This document shows, piece by piece, positions 31,101 to 44,301 of a stretch of 64,000 nt of DNA (position 1 is the first letter of the stretch; each line of letters starts with the position of its first letter). This DNA comes from Todiramphus chloris collaris. Lineage: Eukaryota > Chordata > Aves > Coraciiformes > Alcedinidae. The notes under the pieces are model-generated. The model ran no database searches, had not been told where the DNA came from, and was given only the letters and a program-made list of their open reading frames with translations. Location: NCBI GenBank assembly GCA_025345505.1, contig JANVCC010000030.1:1-64000 (forward strand), read 5' to 3'. A program made the translations under genes and the position numbers.

Positions 31101-33956
31101 CCCAGAAACCAGTGTGGGAAAGGAAGGTCTATGACAGACCTTACCATCTGGACTTCATGCTTGCTATAATGCAGGTAGGGAGAAAGTTACTGTCTAAGTG
31201 GTCACTTTATAGCTGAAGTCATGGGCTCACCGAAAGCAGGGGGGAAGCAATGCAAAGGAGACTCCAGGATGTCCTGTGAATACCCCTTCCCTCTATCTAA
31301 CAAGCTCTATCTAACCTCTAGCTAACAAGCATGCTACAGTATTTCCTCAACCTCCACGGTTCACAACGGTGCCATGTCACCAAGCATCAGCCCTTCGAGA
31401 GTCTCTGCTGGTAAACAGGTTGCAATTAGCCAGGCAGTGTCTGTCCTAGTTCAGCTTACACCTTGCTGCTCTCAATCCTACACATACATGCACTCATCTG
31501 CATATATATGAAGCCATAGCACTAGCTGCTCTTGGATTTCTCTATATTGGCATTGTGGTTTCTGTCCCTTGCCAGCTCCACAGTCATTCATAGAGTTGTC
31601 AGGGTTGGAAGGGACCTTAAAGATCATCCAGTTCCAACCCCTCTGCCAGGGTTGTGTCTGGCAGGGACACCTCCCACTAGAGCAGGTTGCTCAGAGCCCC
31701 AGCCAGCCTGGGCTTAAAAACTTCCAAGGATGGGGCTTCCACCACCTCTCTGGGCAACCTGTTCCAGTGTCTCACCACCCTCATGGGGAAGAAATTCTTC
31801 CTAATGTCTAATCTGAATCTACCCACCTTTAGTTTTGATCCATTCCCTCCAGTCCTACCAGTACCCATTACCTCTTCCCGTTTCCTGTCCCCAACACCAA
31901 TTTCTTTAGTCCCGATTCCTGCTGTCCTTACTCTGATTCATGCTCTAGCCATGCAATCTAGCCACAGCTCTCCAGGTCAGACCACTTTCTGTGCTTGAAC
32001 TTGTCAAGAGTTTGACTTTGGAAGTCTGAAAGTCAGATTCAGTTGCTCAAACATATGTGTCTAGTGCCTCTTTAGGTACCCCAAAGTAACCTGACTGATC
32101 TGAGGATGTTTTTTTCAGAAGGTTGTGAAGAGTTTGGTATCATAACTGCCAGCTCATGCAGGCACCCATGCACTCACTGGCACTTTTACCTTTTATCACA
32201 ATCTGTCTCTCGTGTACACAACAGTCAGGAAAAAAATTCCTTCTTGCAAAGGAAGTAAACAAGTATTTTAGATACCAGTCCCCAATATTTCAGTTTTATC
32301 ACTTTTTATATTTCCTGAACTTTGAAAGATGTCCTCTTTATTTCTCCGAGTCCTTGTTAATGTAACTCTCTCCATTAAACATATAGTAAAAGAGTCCCAT
32401 TTAATATCTTATTTTTGACCAGCTAAGATTACTAGGTCCTATACTCCTGAGAGTCCTTTGATAGAATGGGCAGTTACCTTTAAAAAATTGATACTTCGAT
32501 AACTTTATGATCCTATTGAACTTTACACAATGAGCCAAGTGTTAATTTAATTCTTTCCACAGTTCTGTAGAGAGTAGTGTCACATCATTTAGTAGTTTAT
32601 CGCCTCCTATTTTCTCCATTTCATTCTATGGGCTGTACTTTGTAGTTCTTTGTTGCTCCTTAGATTCTATTTTACATGAGTGACTTATTTGACCATTCTC
32701 CATTTCCTTTTGAGTTTTATTGCCCTTTTCTATTGTATTGATTGCTTCTGCTCTGTAGGGTTTTGTCACTGTCAGCAGATTTCTTAGCCCTTATTGCACA
32801 CTCCTTCTTCCGGGTTACCTACATAGAAGTGAAGAAAACAGGTCCTAACTAAACTCACTGTATCAGTTTGCTGGTTTCATCAATTTATTGTGAAGCATTT
32901 GCTCTTACTAGGGCCTATCAATGTGTGCCATTGAGGTTACTGACCCAATGTAAGGGTTTTTTTATCGAAGTCCCCCATTAGAAAACATGCATAACTTCCC
33001 AGGAAACTCTGCCTCCTGCTTCCTCAAAATATTCTGATAGCTTTATTAAAACTCTTACCTTGAAGCAGAAAGTACATCTCTTCTTCTAGGTCATACACAG
33101 CCTTTGTCTTAAGAAGTTCCACCCCTTTTTCCACCAAAACCAGTTAACACCTCCACACCTCCCCATACACACTGTGTGCATTTCTCAAATCACAGTTTCA
33201 GTAATTGAGAAGATTAAACTGTTTTTTTTCAGTGAGATATGGTAAACAACAAATCTGTATGCAAGATTTAAACATCACTGCACCTGCTCCTGCACTGTTC
33301 ATGGTGATCCAGTGACTAGAAAATAGGGATTTTTGAAAAGCTCTTATGGAATACAAGGGAACAGTAGACAGCACTAGGCATCCAGTGTGGTCCAGTTCAA
33401 TCAAAACTCACTGCTGTGCTGTGATTTATAGACCTAGGTCAAACCTTCTGTTGATCAAAATGATCCTTCTGTTGCTAGATTGGGTTTTCAGATCAATTCT
33501 GGTTATATAGGCTTGAACTGCCAGTCATTAACATACAGATTCAGAGCTGGTTGTTCAAATCCATCTCCAAATAACTTCTTTATGTGTCCAAAATACAGAA
33601 TGCCCAATTTAAAGACCGAAGCAGTTGCACACACTACAAAGAGTGAGTAATGAACCGGAACATATCTGGCCCTTTAAGATCTGAGATACCAGAATAACTT
33701 GGTTTACTCAACCTTTCACCAGAAAACAAACCCAAACCAGCTGGTTTCTGTAAAGGATTCAAAACAGACTAAACCATGGACAAGCTACCCAGTCTGATTT
33801 GATAGAAAATTGTGGGTTCAGATTGAGCTTGACATGCACGTGAATGTATACTGCATCTGTCTGATGGCAAAGTTGTATTTTTTAATTGTTTTCTCTTCCT
33901 AGGAAATAAGAGTGTGTGGAGTCAAGTGTAAGCAGGTCTTTAAGAAGGTACAGTGA
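19081..33956 (+). CDS. RBP1: RBP1, cellular retinol-binding protein 1 (CRBP1)
   Basis: A cytosolic carrier of all-trans-retinol that delivers it to LRAT and retinol dehydrogenases; a member of the intracellular lipid-binding (FABP) family with a ten-strand barrel. Coding exons 19081-19153, 19711-19889, 30285-30386 and 33903-33956 have the family sizes 73, 179, 102 and 54 and give 135 residues, exactly the usual length. It starts [11 protein letters not shown], matching the human MPVDFTGYWKM start. Ligand residues are present (numbering without Met): Lys40, Thr51 replaced by Ile as in human CRBP1, Thr53, Arg58, Trp106 and Gln108 in GWTQWIEGD. It ends CKQVFKKVQ. The gene looks intact. RBP2 downstream is its tandem paralogue (about 56% identity by my count). 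Confidence 0.97.
19154..19710 (+). other. RBP1: RBP1 intron 1
   Basis: A short 557-base intron, AT-rich, with nothing recognisable. It ends in a good pyrimidine-rich acceptor. Confidence 0.9.
19711..19889 (+). CDS. RBP1: RBP1 exon 2
   Basis: Encodes residues 25-84 ([18 protein letters not shown] to DDRKCM), including the helix-lid end and portal residues. The acceptor is CTTTTTCAG and the donor CATG|GTAAGA. Confidence 0.97.
25458..25476 (+). promoter_or_regulatory. Candidate DR1 nuclear-receptor site
   Basis: AGGTCA-C-AGGTGG is a direct repeat with one-base spacing, the form bound by RXR, PPAR-RXR and HNF4. It overlaps a perfect inverted repeat GGTCAC-AGGTG-GTGACC (25459-25475). It lies in RBP1 intron 2. 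The match is seen; binding is inference. Confidence 0.3.
27630..27830. promoter_or_regulatory. Possible conserved non-coding element
   Basis: Complex, non-repetitive sequence with a GGGAATGTTCCAAGG pair (TEAD-like), CAATTAGC and CCATTAATG homeodomain cores and CAGCAG clusters. It is suggested by texture only. Confidence 0.18.
30285..30386 (+). CDS. RBP1: RBP1 exon 3
   Basis: 102 bases encode residues 85-118 ([18 protein letters not shown] then [16 protein letters not shown]), with the retinol-contacting Gln108 retained. The acceptor is TTTTGTTAG and the donor CCTG|GTAAGC. Confidence 0.97.
30387..33902 (+). other. RBP1: RBP1 intron 3
   Basis: This 3.5-kb intron carries one CR1 3' piece (about 31584-31866). 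The rest has no gene I recognise. Confidence 0.8.
31584..31866 (-). mobile_element. CR1 LINE 3' end, minus orientation
   Basis: It begins with the complemented tail TCATAGAGTTGTCAGGGTTG and continues to CATTCCCTCCAGTCCTACCA. On the - strand it still reads as the end of the CR1 ORF ([37 protein letters not shown]). It closely resembles the copy at 47211, so both belong to the same or neighbouring subfamilies. Confidence 0.92.
33903..33956 (+). CDS. RBP1: RBP1 exon 4 and stop
   Basis: 54 bases encode residues 119-135 ([17 protein letters not shown]) and TGA at 33954-33956. The acceptor is TTTTCTCTTCCTAG. Confidence 0.96.
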   Translation, partial: EIRVCGVKCKQVFKKVQ

Positions 33957-34091
33957 GCCTACTGCTGATGCAGGAGTGAAGAACAATAGAAACTACAGAC
34001 TTGCCACCGTATCTGCAAATGGTAGTAACGAACATCATCAGTGACGCGAGCAAACGCAGAAATGAAGATCACATTAGAACTGTATAGTTAG

Positions 34092-34097
34092 AATAAA
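34092..34097 (+). terminator. RBP1: RBP1 polyadenylation signal
   Basis: AATAAA lies 136 bases after the stop codon and is followed by a T-rich stretch, giving a short 3' UTR typical of this family. Confidence 0.75.
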
Positions 34098-35034
34098 ATG
34101 TTTTTAACAAATCGTTTTCAAGAAATAACTTAAAACTCTTTTTAGAAATGCCAATTAAAGATACTAAACACTACAAATGTGTGCATACTCTAATTCTTGA
34201 CTAAACCAAAATAGGACTGTTTTGTATGAAACAAGATATCGGAGTTTAAAACCTTGTAAGATAATTTTTTACTGACAATGGGGATCACCTTTCCACAGAC
34301 TTAGCAAAGGGCCTTCAGGTAGTCTTGTGTTCAAATGTTGAACTGCAAACTAATGAGAGCTGTAGTATGTGACTTACACTTAAATCCTGAGATCACTGAA
34401 GCCAATGAGCATTTTACCATCAGCTCCAATGGAGCAGTAACTCACTGAAACTATTCCAGCCCAAATAAAAACCTGATTTCTGAAACTAAGTAAAGGTATG
34501 GATCAATAGTCTGGGGAAACAGTACTTTACAGAAACGGGGCCAAGAGACGATTCTTCTCTAAACACTTTAGACCATTCATGATTTTTTTTTCTTTTCTGG
34601 AGAAACCAATTGTAAGATCACTGCTAGAAACTGTATGTAATTGTGCACACACCACACAAAAGGTGTGGCTAGCATTGCTTTGTACAATATATTTTTCAGG
34701 TTTTTTTACCACCCATCGTAGTCTTCATGTTCTCATGCAGACTGTGTAACAAAGCATTGGCCTAGTGTTTCCAACACTGATTTAATCACTGGTTATAGTA
34801 ATTTGCAAAGCAAAACTGACATATTTTCAGACTGTCAATACAGCAGATAGAGAATTTGCACCATTACTTCACATCAGGTTCAAAAAGACACAAGGATACA
34901 GGGTGCCTGTTTGGACCAGACCTTTAGCATGTGACATAGTATTACAAGTGGGTAAGGGATATCCACTTAAATCTTGTAAAGTTTTGGTTTTTACTTTACA
35001 TCAGACAATGCACAGAAGATATATCCTGATCTAG

Positions 35035-35122
35035 ATGAGGATGTCCCTGCTTACTGCAGGGGACTCAGACTAGATGACCCTTAGAGGTCCCTTCCAGCCC
35101 AAACCATTCTATGATTCTGTGA
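35035..35122 (+). repeat. CR1 LINE 3' end, plus orientation
   Basis: GACTAGATGACCCTTAGAGG and the following TCCCTTCCAGCCCAAACCAT run into the terminal TCTATGATTCTGTGA, typical of the CR1 3' UTR. Only the last 90 or so bases remain. Confidence 0.85.
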
Positions 35123-38100
35123 TATTATTCAAGAAGACTTAAGCATCCTTGTGTGATACACAGGTGAAAAATACTCCCTCTCCATGTAAATTCTTGCATT
35201 ACTAGTGCAACAGCTGTGGCTCATACTACTTGGAATTACAGAAATATGTAATGCAGTTGTTTAAATTGCCTTGTAATACTCATGCCCGAGGAAGACTCTA
35301 GGAATTATACTAGAGCATGGTCAACCAGATCCATGCCGAAGCTGGTTTTCCCTCATGGAAGAGTGTGTTAGCCATCCAGATATGTGTCCATAGCTGAATG
35401 GGAATCCCTCCTGAGCAATATACAGACCAGCAGTTAATGGTGACTATGTTTTCTTGTACTTGGAGTGGGATGGGTCAAAAGTGGTACAGTTAAATAAGAC
35501 AGCAAAATTGTTGGGGAGGGAAAAGGATCAGAAACCTGTGTGTCTCGGGTTAAAAATACTGCTCTGCTTAAGGGAAATTGTAAAGAAAGAGCTGTCTACT
35601 TAAAATGTTATTTATCACCTTACACACAGTTGGGGATATCTCAGTTGCCAAATTCCAGTGCATCAGTCATTTGTTTTTCCTGAAAGATTATTGGACACAA
35701 GAAGTTCCTTCAAGTTTCTAAATTACTGATTTCATAACCATACACACCCTCCAGATAGCTCTCCACTCCTCAGTCCCAAGGAAAGCAAGAGAACAATGTA
35801 AAATATGGAATGAATGCCAATTTCTTATTTATAACAATTTTTTTTCTTTTTCAGACAACCTATATTTTCCTCCTCCTGTGAAAATTAAAACTACAAAACA
35901 AAAAGATGGTTCACACACTATCCACAATTAAACTTCACATAATTCTTTTTAACCTGCATCACTGAGACCTTTCTTGAAATGTAGTTTCCTTCAATAGAAT
36001 TTCGCAGTTCATCACCCTTAATTCACCAGATGTCTTCTAATTTTTGCCTGCAGCTCCCTGCAGTCTTGTGTAACATTCACAAATTCTTTTTTTTTTGCAG
36101 AAGGTTGTAAGTGGATCAATTAACATCTAGCTAAGTAAATCCAATTGTTAAAAGCTATTATTATTGGAATCAAACAGACAGCTTTTCCCCTTTGGGTCAT
36201 TTGGTACAAGGGCAAATTTAGCACTGTACTAATAACTAATGGCTTATCAACCAGAAGGAATGTAACCTGCTTCTAATTAAGAAGAAAAGTCAAGCTCAGG
36301 AAGTACTTCCACAGTTCACATATGTAAATTACAGAAACTTCAGAAATATTTAAATTTTAATACATTCTCTTCAAATCATCTCAATTGCTTGTCATTATAA
36401 TTGTAACCTCTTATCTCTACTGCAGCAACCATTTCCCTTGGAAGAGGAAATTATGTTCATTCATTGCTTCCATGATGATGCTCTCCAAATAATGCATATA
36501 AAATTAGCCATGCTGTTTCCAGAAACCTTTAAAAACTTGTTATCATAAAGTATAACTTCAAACATCTTCTGTAAAATAGCTGCTTACTGAATGCATAACA
36601 TTCAACAATTTCTTGAGAAACATCAGCCTCCCTGACTACTTTCAAAGCTACTTAGTAGCCAAGATCTTCACAGTGAATTCATTTCCAGATTTGCTTACTA
36701 CTCAAGAATCAAACTTGGTATTAATTTTATTCGTCTTCCAGAAAATGTAAGCTATAATTTGTCAATACCAATCCTGTATTTCTGCAAAAATGCATTACTT
36801 CCATATAATGGACATTTTAAATTTTGTACTGGAAAGAGCAGTGCTTACAGCAGCAGTGTGAATGGAAAGGCAAAAAGGTGCATTTCACCATTTCTAAAAG
36901 TTGAAACCAGTCCTGATATTATGCAGTGGTGTGTAATACAGCTACGAGCAACCTTTGCTGAAGATACAGGGAATTGAACGAACATTAGGAAGAAACCAAA
37001 CTTAATCTACCTGAGGTATGTAACAGTACTATAGCTATAAGATCATCCAAAATTTCTCAGATATTCAGCTAATATTTCCATGAAAACAGTTAATTTAGGG
37101 TTGATAATGTCAACTTCAACCTTCTGCAACACTTTTGAAATATTTTGTGCCGATCTTTTAATTATAAGCCCCCTGTACTTCCGATGTGTCTACTTCTGAA
37201 ATGCATCCATAAGTTTGGATTTACATCTCTCCTCTTACCCTCCTACTTTATTCCTTCCCCATAAATTCAGTCATTTCTTTGCAGATCAGAGTGACTACAG
37301 CTTAGATGTTGAAATCTGTTCTAGTCCTGAGTATTGAATATACTGCTAATTTACCGTTCCCTTGACTTCCTCCCATTCCTCTTCTCTCTCCCTTCAATAC
37401 ACTCACTATCCAACAATGTTGCCTGGTCTGAGTAAGAAGGTCTGGAATACAGCTAGATTTCTACCAGCTTTCTTACAATTTTACAACCCACCCCTTCCCC
37501 ACACCCAGATTTCACAACTCTTCCATACATATCTAGAATTGTTTTCTCTGGCAAGTGCCTTTTCCCCAGGGAATGCTCCCAGTAATTAAATCATATCCTT
37601 ACCTGCTCATCAGGTCCAGAACTGAAACCCTTTATAGTGGCATGATCTGTAAAGAAAACAGGATGGTCTTTTAAGAGTGGGAGGAGAGGGAAGGGTGAGA
37701 AAGAGAGAAGAAAAATTATCAGCACTAACATTTTTTAGCAAGTTGATTATATTTGATCTAATAGCATAATCTGTACAGATGATATTTTCATTTGAAAATT
37801 ATTTGTTTTCTGTTTTATGTGAATAATTCAAAACATAAATATTAATATTAGCAGGGCAAATAAGGGTGTAAAACATTTATCTCAGTACTTGAAGACTGAA
37901 TATTTGATATGACTGTAAATCTAATCTAATCTACACAAAATAAATGTTCATCTAAGGACTGTTAATTTTTTATTTCTGTATTCTAGAAATCCAGGATTTT
38001 TTAATAGATACAAAAATATTTTGCTGGCACAGAAGAATGCAATTTAAACCAGATTCCATTACCCAAACATGTATTTTAAATATTAATTAATATTACAAAA

Positions 38101-39172
38101 TAAATGGTATTAATTAATCTTGTGAAATGCTTCTAATGTTGCTACAGCATTTTATCTTCACATCTATTCTGTAGTGCCATGGATGCAAAACACCACCCTT
38201 TGTGATTTCCACCTCATATGACTGATGTTACACTACAGTGTTCTCCCAGCCTTTACTGATCTGTAGCTCAAGCCAGAGGATGTTATCTCAGAACTGAATA
38301 GCATTTACCGTATTTTCCTTTCATAAAACCTTCCAGTCATTTTGGGGATCAATGTAAGCTTTTAACAAACACAACAGCCTCTGTCCATTGTTAAGAAAAC
38401 ACCTCTCTTTGCCTGAACCTGCTACCTCCTATTATAATTACTCTTATTTCTCATACTTCAAGAAATACCAACCAGCCATTCACCCATGTCACTCGGATTT
38501 TTTTACCCCTAGTACCTCAGTAATGGAAGTGTTCTAACAGGATCAGAGTCATTAGGCTGATTCCAGCCTGGTTTCATTCCTAGGGGCTTTAGATTAAAAC
38601 ACCAGAAGATCACAGTGTTCCCATTTCAGTCCACACCACTGAAATACTCCATGGAAACACATGAACTAAGAGCAACTCTTACAATCGAACTCATAGAATC
38701 AAGAATTGAAATAAGAGCTAGGGTTGCTGTTTTCATTTATGTAATAGTCTAAATATGAAAGATGGGAAAGAATTGCTTGGTGTGATCTATGTTAACAGTT
38801 TCATTGTAAAATAAGCATGAGCAAGCTGAATGGCAAATACCTTTAACAAGAAGGTGCATTAGATTCCTAAAGATTCTCTTACAGGACTGAGCAGTAAAGA
38901 GTAATAGCCTACTGGCATGGCATGAATGATGAGCTCCACTGGCCACATGTGCTTTCATCAATGTCTATCTTTTGGTTGACTCCACTATATTAAATTTAAG
39001 TGGACAGTAAAAAGCAAGAGTTCTCCAGTACAAAACTAGTAAAAGTTCCTGGTATGTATCATATTGTATTAGAGTCTTTTTTGGACAGCCTCATCTGTAA
39101 TCCCGTAACAGATTCATGGCTATTCATCCTTTCATCCTCTGTTAGTAACACATTTGTCTTGGCACCCTACCT

Positions 39173-39537
39173 ATGGGGTGTGGATGCTGAAAAGCTGCTA
39201 GCAGAGGAATTTTCCTAGGTTCTCACAATGTTCTGTGAGAACCCTGCCTTTCTCACACGTGTTATGAGAAATAGTAGGACGGTTTTGTAAACTAGACTAG
39301 CACGTGGTGTTTCGATAAGTTTTGTTTATGGTACATTGTAAAAATATTTTGAAATAGGTGCTGTAGGACTTTAACCAATCACCCTAGGAGATGGGTGATT
39401 GCTGACCAATCGCCCTATGGGGCTGGGGTATAAAAATGGGGTTGTAAATTAATAAAGTTTAGCTTCTTTTGCCTGCTCTTGCTGAACTTATATGTTGCTG
39501 CGTCTCTCCGCTCCCGGCATAAACAGCGACAATGGGG
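39173..39537 (+). mobile_element. Solo LTR of an avian endogenous retrovirus, with target duplication
   Basis: The LTR spans 39179-39531 (353 bases) and is flanked by the 6-bp duplication ATGGGG at 39173-39178 and 39532-39537. It begins TGTGGATGCTG and ends CGACA. It carries paired CCAAT boxes, a TATA box (39429-39436) and AATAAA (39451-39456), so transcription would start about 39,460 with a short R. There is no internal viral sequence, so it is a recombination remnant. Six-base duplications fit alpha- and beta-type retroviruses; the family name is not known to me. A relative lies at 60549-60900 in reverse, roughly 85% alike by eye, suggesting moderate age. Confidence 0.88.
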
Positions 39538-42500
39538 TACTGCTATTTCTAATTTAAGGAGTTTTTTTAACCTCAAACCAATGTTTATTTAAGTAATTTA
39601 TTCCTGTCTAGCAAAAGTTCACCCAAAAGTGGAGTCCCTTCAGTACCATGTGCTTTATTACCATGGCAAGCACTTTCTCTGCATTAACAGCTGATACTGA
39701 GAATCCACGCTGACCGCTTAAGCAGAATGGCCTTTCAGTTCTTCACCAACCCCTTCAATAGCACTGCCTGAAGATTAAGTTTCTACACCATGGAGGCAGA
39801 TTAAAATTCCCTCTTTCAAGGGCCATGTTCTTATTAAAGGAAAGGAGGAAAGAAGGATGGGCTTATTGACTCTACAGTTATTTACATAACAAGAGACCAT
39901 CTATCTCATTGTACAACACTGTTCTAATGCTGAGTAAATTAAAAGGCCAATATTGTGACAAGAGCATTTCAAGTTTAAAGTATTTTATTTAAATATTCAG
40001 CTGTTTGGTAGTTCAAGGTTGGGGCGTAAGCGTGAGCAGTTAGTTATGGATGCAGGAGCATTATTGAGTAGATAATGTTTAGAACTTGTTTGTGCATGTG
40101 CAGAATCTACAGAGCCTGGTTACCAGCAGTAGGCTGCAGAGATGTGCAGCTCTTAAAAATGTTTTGTGGAATCACTTCAAGAGCTATTCCCTTAACTGTT
40201 TGGCTGGCCTTTCTTTCCGCTCCCTTTTCAGCTACACAAAGCAACGGTACAGAAGCGCAGAGCTGACATACAAGAAAAGGTGAAGAAAGTGCTAGTGCAA
40301 AATTGTACTAGAATCTGAAGTTACACTTCAGCCGAAAGGTCTCTCTCCATCCTGATGTTCCCACCAAATTTTTCTCAAGTGCTAGTCAGTGCACTTACTA
40401 CAAACAGGAGGTATTTATAATGCAAGGCAGTCACCATTATAATCTGTTAGGGCTTAGAACCATAGCATATGGGGTGAGCTCACTGAAATCTAACATTCCA
40501 TCAAGTGCAACAAGATTCACAGCAGTTCATTGCTCACCTTCTCTAATTCTAAATCAGCATGAATCAATTTATCTTTTCTTACCAAGACACTGACGCTTAT
40601 TATCCATAACTATTACAATTTCCAACACTTCTCCCCAGCTGGGCATGTTAAGGGCATGCAGAAGTTGTTAACACATTTCAAGTACTTCTGTGAAATGACT
40701 GAGTGATCTTTCACTCATCCTGTCAAGAAACATGCTGCCATTCTTGATGCTGACATTTCCAAGTTTATTTTTGGAGACGAAAAGAGGAGAAAAGTGCCAT
40801 TTTATGTATGTCACAGCAACACAGCAAAGAACTTGCTCAAACACACTAGCAAGCAGATCCAAACACTCAATTTTTAGGTACAACAATGTAATGCACTGTA
40901 ATGCAGTCAGTGCTTTCCACTGTATTGCTGATACCAGTGTTCATCAGAGACACTTAATTACTCAGGACGATCCTTAAGAGCAAGATATGTTCTAAAATAT
41001 CACTAGCTAGAAAGCTTGTCATCACTACTCCTTTACTCCAGCATATAGGTTCCATTATTTCAGATATAAACACAGATACTTTTCACGTTCCTAAGAGCTG
41101 CTCAGAGATTACTCTGAAAGAATTCAGAAATAATTAATTGTGCATTGTAGACCTATTATACCTCAGATACAGCAGAAAGCACAGCACAGACTTTCACAAC
41201 ACTCTGCCCCAGTAACACATCTCATCAACTTTGTCTGAGAGCAGCTTCAAAGAATCTCAGACACGGGGGCTGACTTAGGAGCTAGACAAACAAGAACTGC
41301 AAACTAGATTTCACACCGTCCTAAATGATGCAGAAATAGATGACTCATTTTGTATGAAGAAAAACAGAAAATAAGTAGAACAGCAGAGTTCCATAGCAAA
41401 ATAGTCCCCAAATAGTTTAGCTCCAGCTCCTGAAGGACCAAAATACCCCAGATTTCCATTAGAAACTTTCCTTGTCATCTTTTGTGAAGTACAACACAAG
41501 GCAGATGTCTTCCCCAAGCATATAAGGGATTATTTCAGAGAATGGTTTTTGCAACATAGGTACAATCATTTATAATGTATTCTTCTCACACAGCAAGTCT
41601 GCCTTGTAGACATCTGAAGTATCACATTACACAAAATTCCATTTATGTTACAAACTCCCAGCATGATGGCATATATTTTTGACTGTATTTCCAAATGTGT
41701 TTGGTGATGAAAGGAACAGATAGACATTTAAACTGCTGAAGGTCACTCGAAAACCTTACCAGGTGCTTAACTGTTAGTTAAAATTAACAGGTAATAAGTA
41801 TGTAATTTGCTTATGTATGATGTAGATTTCTTTGGGAGAGCCTTTTTCCCTCTTCAACCGTATAAATGCTTTGAAAAGCTGGCCTAGTGTCATAGCACTT
41901 CTCGCTCCAGCTTGTGTAATGTCAGAAACATCTAGTTACTTTCTCAATCACATATTCTGCTGGAGTAAGTGAATGGTTTTCAGTAAAAAAACCCCAAACT
42001 GGTTTGGATTAATCATATTCTCTCACTGGACACTAAAGATTTGAAGCAGGAATGCCTAAGTCTTAGTGAATGGAGGCAAATGTAGAGTACATGCCGAATT
42101 AAAACAAATACCATGGTTCTTTTAAGTGCCCCCAGCACAATGAAAATTAAAAAAAAAATTTGTCACAGCAAAATCATCAATAGCAAAATAAATACAGCTT
42201 TCAATAACAGAGTTTAACAAAGGTTCACTACAGTTCATCTCTGAAGCATAAAACCTCAAGACACTGGATCATGTGCCTAAATACAGGATGGCAGACTTCT
42301 TATCTTGCCTAGCAATTCCTCTTCCTAAAAATGTTTGTATGTGAAGAGAAAAAACAAGGATAACAGTTACCCATAGAAAAGGGAACTTATCCTAAGAGGT
42401 ATTTCTTTGTGAAGTAAAGCTCTTCCTGGACTCACTACAACTGTTTTTTGAGCATATTATGTGCTGTTGAGCAACATGTGCATTCCATAGGACAAAAAAA

Positions 42501-44216
42501 GTGTTCATTGAACAGCTTGGGCAAAGCAAGAAGATTACCCTTTCTTCATATTCCTTTCCTTTCTGCTGCAAGTGCTCTTCTTTATAGAAGACTCAGCCTT
42601 GTAAAGCTGTACTATGGGGCATTGTGGTGCTTATTTGCTGATAATTTGATCTCTTCACAATGCAAGTATTTGCTGAAATAACCCTTGAAAGGATAGGAAA
42701 GCTACCTGTAATTGCACCTCGGATTTCAAAAGTAAGTATTTCCATGTTTAAGATCAAAGCAAATATTTTTACTTGCTGTAATTAGGCATCTAAATTCAAT
42801 CTACTGTCTCTGTTGCAAATGTGCTTGAATGGGATTCTGCAAGGTACCAAGATCTCTACCTTGATATGGAAACTATTAAAGCACAATGCCATCCACTGAC
42901 AAGAGAGAAAAAAGTTATGGAGGTGTGCTGGCTAGATAAAAGGCAGATTACTCAGCAGCATGGTCAGACACTAATGAAAAATGTATTTTTGAGGGGGAGA
43001 GTAACAGTTTTAGGCTGCTTTTGATAAATCTGAACTTTCAAAGCATCCCATTAGAGGCTCAGTCTAACGAGTGTTGGTTTAATAGACACTATATAAAAGG
43101 TTATAATAATGTCTTCTTGGAAGCTTCAGATATCTCCAATTGCCACGCAGCAATATAACCTTTACTCACAAGTGAAGGATATGTTGTTGAACAGAGATAG
43201 CAAATCAGCCTCCAAAGGCAATGAGCGTATTCCAGGGAATGGCAGGCATAAAGCAATTTCACAGCTGTCCATTAGCTGGGCTCATACACCTTCCAACTAT
43301 GCTGTACTTTGCCACTGTCACTGTTACAACATGGTGCTGTTGGAATCCTTAGGACTGCTGGCTGAAGATGTGGCTATATTGAGCACAAGGAGAAAAAAGG
43401 ATTATTTTTACTCTAATCCTGAATATTCTTCTAACAGACTTTTTTTTTTTTTTTCCAGTGTTTAAATGCTCATTCGTTGCAATCACTTGATGACAAAGCT
43501 AATTCATGCAGCAGTCCTCTCCCCAGAAAATTCATCTTTCAACTGGGAAGCAATGGAGTACAATTCCCTGGTAACCAATACACTTTCTTTTCACTGACAA
43601 GGTTGTCTTTTACTAGTAACAAAGGCAATGATGAATATCTTTCTAACAGATATACTGCTTGCTACAAAGACTTCTGTTTATGTCTGGCAAGGTAAAAGAA
43701 ACTACCCAGATATCTTTACAAGTAACACATTTTGTTTCAGCACAGGACTTTGTTTTCCCACTGTCATGAAGGGACAGTCCTCACAAGGAGTCTAATGGTC
43801 CTGAAAAAATACTTCCCAGCTCAAGCTCTTTTTAAATTGTTGCTATCACAGGGACCAAAGCTGCTGCTTCACTGGAACTGCTTCCACACTCCTGACAGTC
43901 TCTGTCTACATTCATGAACAGGAGATACTTGTTTCCGCACTGTTTTTTTCTCTGCTCAAACCTCAGATGATCTGGCAATTCCCATACAAGCAAGGGGAAG
44001 CCAAACAACTAACTATAACTTCAAATATGGTTTGAAAGGGACAAGTGGGAAAAAGTCTCTAGAGACCAAAGTGAATACTTTCATTTTGCACTAAGTACCA
44101 CATAGTTTTAGCAAGACTGAGGAAAACATGGTTATTCTGCCTTATTCATTCAGCTTCCTTACATTCTTTTCGGCAACATTCTAGGCAAGATGTTCAACAA
44201 ATTATATAGTGGATTA

Positions 44217-44248
44217 CCATATTTTTATAGCCATATTTTTATAGCCAT
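44217..44248. repeat. Two-copy 14-bp tandem repeat
   Basis: CCATATTTTTATAG occurs twice in a row and is followed by a third CCAT. It is a recent small duplication. Confidence 0.9.
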
Positions 44249-44265
44249 CAATAAGGATTCTTTCT

Positions 44266-44301
44266 CATCCTGCCCTCCCTCCCCTCCTTCCTTCCCTCCC
44301 T
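44266..44301. repeat. CCT/CCTT pyrimidine-rich simple repeat
   Basis: A short imperfect run of CCCTCC and TTCC units. Confidence 0.85.

Noticed and set aside
38686-38712. CTCATAGAATCAAGAATTGA as a CR1 tail
   Set aside because: Similarity is limited to about 10 bases and no adjoining CR1 sequence is found.
43109-43465. 118-codon open frame on the + strand between RBP1 and RBP2
   Set aside because: Composition and ending in a poly-Phe run from a T tract suggest chance; no start context, domain or neighbouring exons support it.
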